9,572 nucleotides of DNA from Pseudomonadota bacterium (GTDB lineage Bacteria > Pseudomonadota > Alphaproteobacteria > UBA9219 > RGZA01). The stretch spans positions 1-9,572 of the forward strand of contig JACQAB010000108.1 in assembly GCA_016195205.1 (NCBI GenBank). Direction: 5' to 3'. How positions within the stretch are numbered: the stretch's first letter is position 1; the number at the start of each line of letters is the position of its first letter. The position numbers and the translations under genes were made by a program. This document shows positions 6,636 through 9,572 of the stretch, in pieces. The notes under the pieces were generated by a model that was given only the letters and a program-made list of their open reading frames with translations, did no database searches and was not told where the DNA came from.

Positions 6636-7710
6636 ACGCAAAGAAAAGCTGCCGGAAGGCTTTTCCGTTTACCTGGATTTCGTGCGCGTGATGGCTGCGT
6701 TGATGGTCTTCATCCACCATATGCAAGGCCCACACTTTTTAGGCGCCATACAAAGCGCGTTGAAACTTGGCCCCGATGCGGTGGCGATTTTTTTCGTGCT
6801 GTCGGGCTATGTGATCGCTTATGTCACCGATCATCATGAAAAAGACGCGCGCACTTATATCCTGCACCGTTTCGCGCGTATCATGCCCATGGCGGTAACG
6901 GCGCTGCTGTTGGCGCTGGTGCTGGACCCGATCGCCAAGGGCATCAGTCACTTTGACTATCTGAAAGAGAACGCAACCACGGTTCTGTCATCGCTGTTTT
7001 TTCTTAATCACGCATGGTGGAACAATATTTACGCCATGTCGGCGCGGCCTTATTGGTCGCTGGATTATGAGGTGTGGGATTACGCCCTTTTTGGCGTGTG
7101 TATTTTTGCGCAAGGACGCCTTCGGTTTCTTCTGGCAGGCGCCATCCTCCTGTTGCTAGGGCCAAAATTCCTTCTGATGCTGCCGCAATGGCTGTTGGGA
7201 GTAGGAGTTTACCGGCTAAGCCAACGCTTACGTCCGTCCCAGGCCGCGGCGCGGCTGATGGCAGTTTTGCCGGTGCTTTTATATATAGAAACCAAGTGTT
7301 TCAGGCCGCATCTTTTGACCCAGTTTTATATGTATGAACCGTTGAAGGAATGGTCACTCGTTCCGTTCCAGCCCAGCAAATTCTGGATATGGCATCTCAT
7401 GCTGGCGCCGATGGTAGCGGTGCATCTCTTTGGCATGCGGCATCTTGACCTGAAGATCCTGGCAGCGGCGCCCTGGGCGGGGCTGATAAAAAAAGCGGCC
7501 ACCTACACCTTCAGCCTTTATCTTTTTCACTTAACGCTGTTTAGATTTTTCAGGGAATTCATCCCTAAGGGCGGGGTTCTTTATTATCTGCTGCAATATG
7601 TGTTAACACTGGCGGGCATTGTGGTGCTGGCGCATTACACCGAGCACCGCAAAGTTCAGATACGTGAATTTTTAAGAAGGCGTTTTCCCACCGTCTTTGC
7701 CCGAAGATGA
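6571..7710 (+). CDS. Membrane acyltransferase, acyltransferase-3 (OafA/YrhL) family
   Basis: The 379-residue protein has about ten hydrophobic segments and the acyltransferase-3 hallmarks. A first helix YLDFVRVMAALMVFIHHM carries the R-X10-H pattern (Arg39, His50). A second block is GPDAVAIFFVLSGYVIAYV (68-85), followed by the basic HRFARIMP (99-106). YWSLDYEVWDY lies at 161-171, and a late SLYLFHLTLF helix at 315-324. Family members move acetyl or other short acyl groups across the inner membrane onto surface glycans or lipids; the acceptor here is unknown. I favour the ATG at 6571 because AAGGA lies six bases upstream, giving a 65-base overlap with the exporter gene and probable translational coupling. 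ATG 6601 is possible but has a weaker site. The exporter and acyltransferase may act on the same envelope product (inference). The 3' end overlaps the convergent dedA gene by 39 bases. Confidence 0.88.
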   Translation: MTRFLSSKGFMPSFPGFSSVPKRKEKLPEGFSVYLDFVRVMAALMVFIHHMQGPHFLGAIQSALKLGPDAVAIFFVLSGYVIAYVTDHHEKDARTYILHRFARIMPMAVTALLLALVLDPIAKGISHFDYLKENATTVLSSLFFLNHAWWNNIYAMSARPYWSLDYEVWDYALFGVCIFAQGRLRFLLAGAILLLLGPKFLLMLPQWLLGVGVYRLSQRLRPSQAAARLMAVLPVLLYIETKCFRPHLLTQFYMYEPLKEWSLVPFQPSKFWIWHLMLAPMVAVHLFGMRHLDLKILAAAPWAGLIKKAATYTFSLYLFHLTLFRFFREFIPKGGVLYYLLQYVLTLAGIVVLAHYTEHRKVQIREFLRRRFPTVFARR

Positions 7711-8331
7711 AGGTTTTTTTTGCCTGTTTAGGATCAACTTCACCGCAAATACGATGGCCACTATCACGGCGGTGCCAATCATGACGCCGTCAATGGTCTC
7801 CCCAAGCACGTTTTCCAGCGTTTCACCGAACAAAAAGCCCAGCATCGAGAACCCCACCGCCGCCACCAGCGAGGCGATAAAGTTCCAAGTGCTGAATTCC
7901 TTCCAGGTCAGATGCGACAAGCCCAGGGCAAAAGGGCTGATATTCCGCACGCCAAAAATAAAACGGTAAAACAGGATGTAAACCCGGTCATGCCTTTCGA
8001 TGAGCTTCAGGATTTTGTCCACCGCATGCTCGAATTTCGGGAAATGATGCAGAAAGCGCCGGCCCCAGCGCCGACCCATATAAAAATAAACCTGATCGCC
8101 GCAAAAAGTGCCCAACCAGGCGAACAGGATCAACAGCTTGATATCCAGGACATCCTGGGCGGCGGCCGCGCCCGCGAAGATCACGAAAGTTTCGCCCTGC
8201 AGGCAAGCCCAGACAAACACCACCGTCCAGAACCACGATCCGTGACGCAGGATCAGGTCATGGATACTGGTGTTCTCGAAAAACAGGGCAACGGCCTGCC
8301 AAAGATGTTCGATCGTGCTACCGATTTCCAT
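7672..8331 (-). CDS. DedA-family membrane protein
   Basis: With the ATG at 8331 the product has 219 residues. DedA features are present: GETFVIFAGAAAA (46-58) with Glu47, GTFCGDQVYFYMGRRWG (74-90) with Asp79, and FYRFIFGVRNISPFALG (121-137) with Arg123, Arg129 and Pro133. Helices lie near 33-58, 64-85, 150-172 and 183-202, with a charged tail (RQKKPSSSGKDGGK). DedA proteins sit in the inner membrane; several are linked to moving undecaprenyl phosphate or phospholipids and to membrane energetics. Start choice is uncertain: the frame stays open to a GTG at 8400 (242 residues) with another GTG at 8355, and none of the three has a clear Shine-Dalgarno. I chose ATG 8331 because the extra residues do not look like DedA sequence. 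It lies downstream of greA, separated by a palindromic element. Confidence 0.88.
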   Translation of the reverse strand: MEIGSTIEHLWQAVALFFENTSIHDLILRHGSWFWTVVFVWACLQGETFVIFAGAAAAQDVLDIKLLILFAWLGTFCGDQVYFYMGRRWGRRFLHHFPKFEHAVDKILKLIERHDRVYILFYRFIFGVRNISPFALGLSHLTWKEFSTWNFIASLVAAVGFSMLGFLFGETLENVLGETIDGVMIGTAVIVAIVFAVKLILNRQKKPSSSGKDGGKTPS

Positions 8332-8437
8332 GAAGATAGAATGAGGGTAACTCACCCGCTTTACAAAACCGAATCCCCCTGCCGTTCGGCAAAGATTCAC
8401 AAATAACGATGCTAGACTTTTTGCATAACCCTCTCCA

Positions 8438-8517
8438 CGTCATGCCAGCGCAAGCTGGTATCCAGGGCCATAAGCCGTGTCCTATGGCTCTGAATCCCGG
8501 TTTTCGCCGGGATGATG
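8438..8517. repeat. Three-stem palindromic intergenic element ('MPAQAGIQ' type)
   Basis: The outer arms (about 8438-8466 and 8490-8517) are imperfect inverted repeats of each other. Each arm also holds its own hairpin: CCAGC-GCAA-GCTGG at 8445-8458, with a GNRA-type loop, and CCCGG-TTTTCG-CCGGG at 8496-8511. A third stem, GCCATA/TATGGC (8467-8472 and 8483-8488), lies in the middle, so the whole can fold as a cruciform. Translation of one frame gives VMPAQAGIQ...NPGFRRDD, which I recognise as a dispersed repeat common in alphaproteobacterial and other proteobacterial genomes. It lies between the greA stop and the dedA start. Such elements may be non-autonomous mobile DNA or mRNA-stabilising structures; the window cannot decide. 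Confidence 0.85.
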
Positions 8518-8552
8518 TATTTCTGTTTGGGACCGGCCTTGCAACAAGCCTA

Positions 8553-9029
8553 TTACTTATAGGCCACCTTCACCACCTCATAGGCCTTCGTGCCGCTGGG
8601 GGTATTGATTTCCACGCCGTCCTTGGGCTTTTTGCCGATCAGTGCGCGGCCCAGGGGCGAGGTGGTGGAAAGCAGGCCTTTTTTAATATCGGCTTCGTCC
8701 TGCCCCACGATCTGATAGGTCACTTTTTCATCGGTATCTTCGTCCACCAGCGTGACGGTGGCGCCGAACTTGATGTTCTTGCTGCCGGAAACGCTGTCGA
8801 TCTCGATAACTTCGGCGCGGGAGATTTTATCTTCCAGCTCCTGGATGCGGCCTTCGATGAAACTTTGGCGTTCGCGCGCGGCGTGGTATTCGGCGTTTTC
8901 CGAAAGGTCGCCCTGCTCGCGCGCCTCAGCAATCGCCTTGATCACCGCCGGGCGCTGCACCACCTTCAGCTCTTTCAACTCGCTGCCCATGCGGTCATAG
9001 CCGCCCTTGGTCATGGGAACCTTGTCCAT
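8553..9029 (-). CDS. greA: Transcription elongation factor GreA
   Basis: The 158-residue protein matches canonical GreA in length. An N-terminal coiled coil spans about 8-75; its tip motif EAREQGDLSENAEYHAA contains Asp41 and Glu44, the acidic residues that reach through the polymerase secondary channel to promote cleavage of backtracked RNA. The C-terminal globular domain spans about 80-158, with the familiar ISTTSPLGRALIGKKPKD-like segment (here LLSTTSPLGRALIGKKPKD) and a VEINTPSGTKAYEVVKV end. The start at 9029 (MDKVPMTKGG) fits the family and is preceded by AAGAAGGA (9035-9042) five bases upstream; the frame is open further, to 9173, but the added residues are not GreA-like. A candidate promoter and a terminator-like hairpin lie in the leader. 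In many alphaproteobacteria greA follows carB; no carB sequence is recognisable upstream here. Confidence 0.96.
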   Translation of the reverse strand: MDKVPMTKGGYDRMGSELKELKVVQRPAVIKAIAEAREQGDLSENAEYHAARERQSFIEGRIQELEDKISRAEVIEIDSVSGSKNIKFGATVTLVDEDTDEKVTYQIVGQDEADIKKGLLSTTSPLGRALIGKKPKDGVEINTPSGTKAYEVVKVAYK

Positions 9030-9082
9030 CGCTGTCCTTCTTGGATTAAAAGCGGTTCTTGCCCTAAACCGTTGATTTTTGG

Positions 9083-9125
9083 AAAATAAACACCCGCCGC
9101 ACTCCGGTTTTTCTGGAGGCGGGCG
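9083..9125 (-). terminator. Terminator-like hairpin in the greA leader
   Basis: On the minus strand CCCGCC and GGCGGG (9118-9123 and 9093-9098) form the base of a stem, with TCC/GGA pairing inside and a four-base bulge. A T-rich stretch GTGTTTATTTTCC follows at once. It could end transcription from the gene upstream (stop at 9226, about 100 bases away). It could also, since it lies just past a candidate greA promoter, act as an attenuator in the greA leader. The T-run is interrupted, so efficiency is uncertain. Confidence 0.5.
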
Positions 9126-9144
9126 TGCCTTGAAGCTTGAAGAA

Positions 9145-9173
9145 ATGCTAGGATAAACCAGCTTTTCCGGCAA
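9145..9173 (-). promoter_or_regulatory. Candidate sigma-70 type promoter for greA
   Basis: On the minus strand TTGCCG (9168-9173) and TAGCAT (9145-9150) each match four of six consensus bases and are separated by exactly 17 bases. Transcription would start near 9138, at a tandem TTCAAGC-type repeat (9129-9142), and give a greA leader of roughly 110 bases that contains the hairpin at 9083-9125. Confidence 0.4.
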
Positions 9174-9225
9174 GGGTTTTCACGCACACAGCGCCCGGGT
9201 AGCGGGTTGATTTTTCAAGCATAAA

Positions 9226-9537
9226 TTATGCTGTTGCAGCCCTGGCTCTGGCAAAAGACTTTAGCAGCCAGGCCACAACAACGTCCCTTTTCCTAATCGG
9301 TGGAGGTGGCGGTGGATTTACAGCCTCCATAACACGGCTCACTGTCTCCGGCCTCAGTCCCACTTGAGTTTCAAGCGCGTTTGCAAAAGCGGTAAGGTCC
9401 TCATGCTTGGGGGGATAACCCAGGGGCACCGCAGTTTCCCTAAACGCCACAAGAAGTTCGGATGGCCCGGCGGGAATAGAGTCGAGAATTCCCTGAAGAG
9501 GCTCACGCAGCGCCTTGAAAATTCCGTTTCTTGCCAC
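9226..9537 (-). CDS. Hypothetical protein, probably partial at the right edge
   Basis: I do not recognise this 103-residue sequence. The first GTG in frame is at 9537, but the frame stays open to the window edge with no stop and no other usable start, and the GTG has only a G-run directly against it. The visible part may therefore be the C-terminal end of a longer protein. It has an amphipathic N-terminal helix (FKALREPLQGILDSI), a middle segment LTAFANALETQVGLRPETVSRVMEAV, a proline run of six (about 74-79) and a basic end (RKRDVVVAWLLKSFARARA). It uses AGG and AGA arginine codons more freely than its neighbours, a mild hint of different origin. A 13-base palindrome (9219-9231) overlaps its stop codon. 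A competing minus-strand frame starting at ATG 9560 looks less protein-like. Confidence 0.5.
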   Translation of the reverse strand: MARNGIFKALREPLQGILDSIPAGPSELLVAFRETAVPLGYPPKHEDLTAFANALETQVGLRPETVSRVMEAVNPPPPPPIRKRDVVVAWLLKSFARARAATA

Positions 9538-9572
9538 GCCCCCACTTTGCCCGTCATCATAATTCTTGGTTA

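Noticed and set aside
7691..7722. Run of eight T after the acyltransferase stop as an intrinsic terminator
   Set aside because: The only stem before it is about four base pairs (TCTT/AAGA), too weak, and the T-run is explained by lysine codons of dedA on the other strand.
8409..9089. 226-residue plus-strand frame across greA and the repeat
   Set aside because: Its start is the translated dispersed repeat (MPAQAGIQ...) and the remainder is antisense to greA, which is certain.
9030..9173. N-terminal extension of GreA (49 extra residues up to 9173)
   Set aside because: The extension is low-complexity, runs through the hairpin and candidate promoter, and lacks a ribosome site, while the start at 9029 has AAGAAGGA and the canonical GreA N-terminus.
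9354..9560. Alternative minus-strand frame from ATG 9560 (68 residues)
   Set aside because: It overlaps the longer frame ending at 9226, has no good ribosome site, and its composition is less protein-like; kept only as a minor alternative.

Overview
The window looks like ordinary chromosome from an alphaproteobacterium of moderate-to-high GC. The acyl carrier protein, FabF, GreA and the MsbA-related ABC transporter all read like alphaproteobacterial versions, and one intergenic repeat is of the type whose translation gives 'MPAQAGIQ...NPGFRRDD', which is common in that class. I cannot place it more finely from sequence alone. I see no phage genes, transposase, CRISPR array, tRNA or rRNA, and no clearly new multi-gene system.

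Layout. A plus-strand gene at the left edge encodes a cysteine-dependent tyrosine/dual-specificity phosphatase with a long unrecognised N-terminal half. It converges on a minus-strand series read from right to left: acpP (4608), fabF (4266), an exported thioredoxin-like protein (2941) and an unrecognised 197-residue protein (1812). From 4818 a plus-strand pair runs divergently from acpP: an MsbA-type ABC exporter and an overlapping membrane acyltransferase of the OafA/acyltransferase-3 family. The acyltransferase end overlaps tail-to-tail with a minus-strand DedA-family membrane protein. Upstream of that on the minus strand lie greA and the C-terminal part of an unrecognised protein that may run off the right edge.

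How the genes fit together. acpP and fabF carry and elongate fatty acyl chains. The ABC exporter, the acyltransferase and the DedA protein are all inner-membrane proteins plausibly concerned with envelope lipid or glycan movement and modification, so much of the window has an envelope flavour. The thioredoxin-like protein would act in the periplasm. greA is a transcription elongation factor and probably unrelated to the rest.

The most interesting material is non-coding. A GC-rich inverted-repeat pair (2854-2978) seems to supply the start codon, ribosome binding site and signal-peptide n-region of the thioredoxin-like gene. A long hairpin built of tandem octamers fills the acpP-fabF gap (4281-4358). 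A three-stem palindromic element lies between greA and dedA (8438-8517). The greA leader has a candidate promoter followed at once by a terminator-like hairpin (9083-9173).
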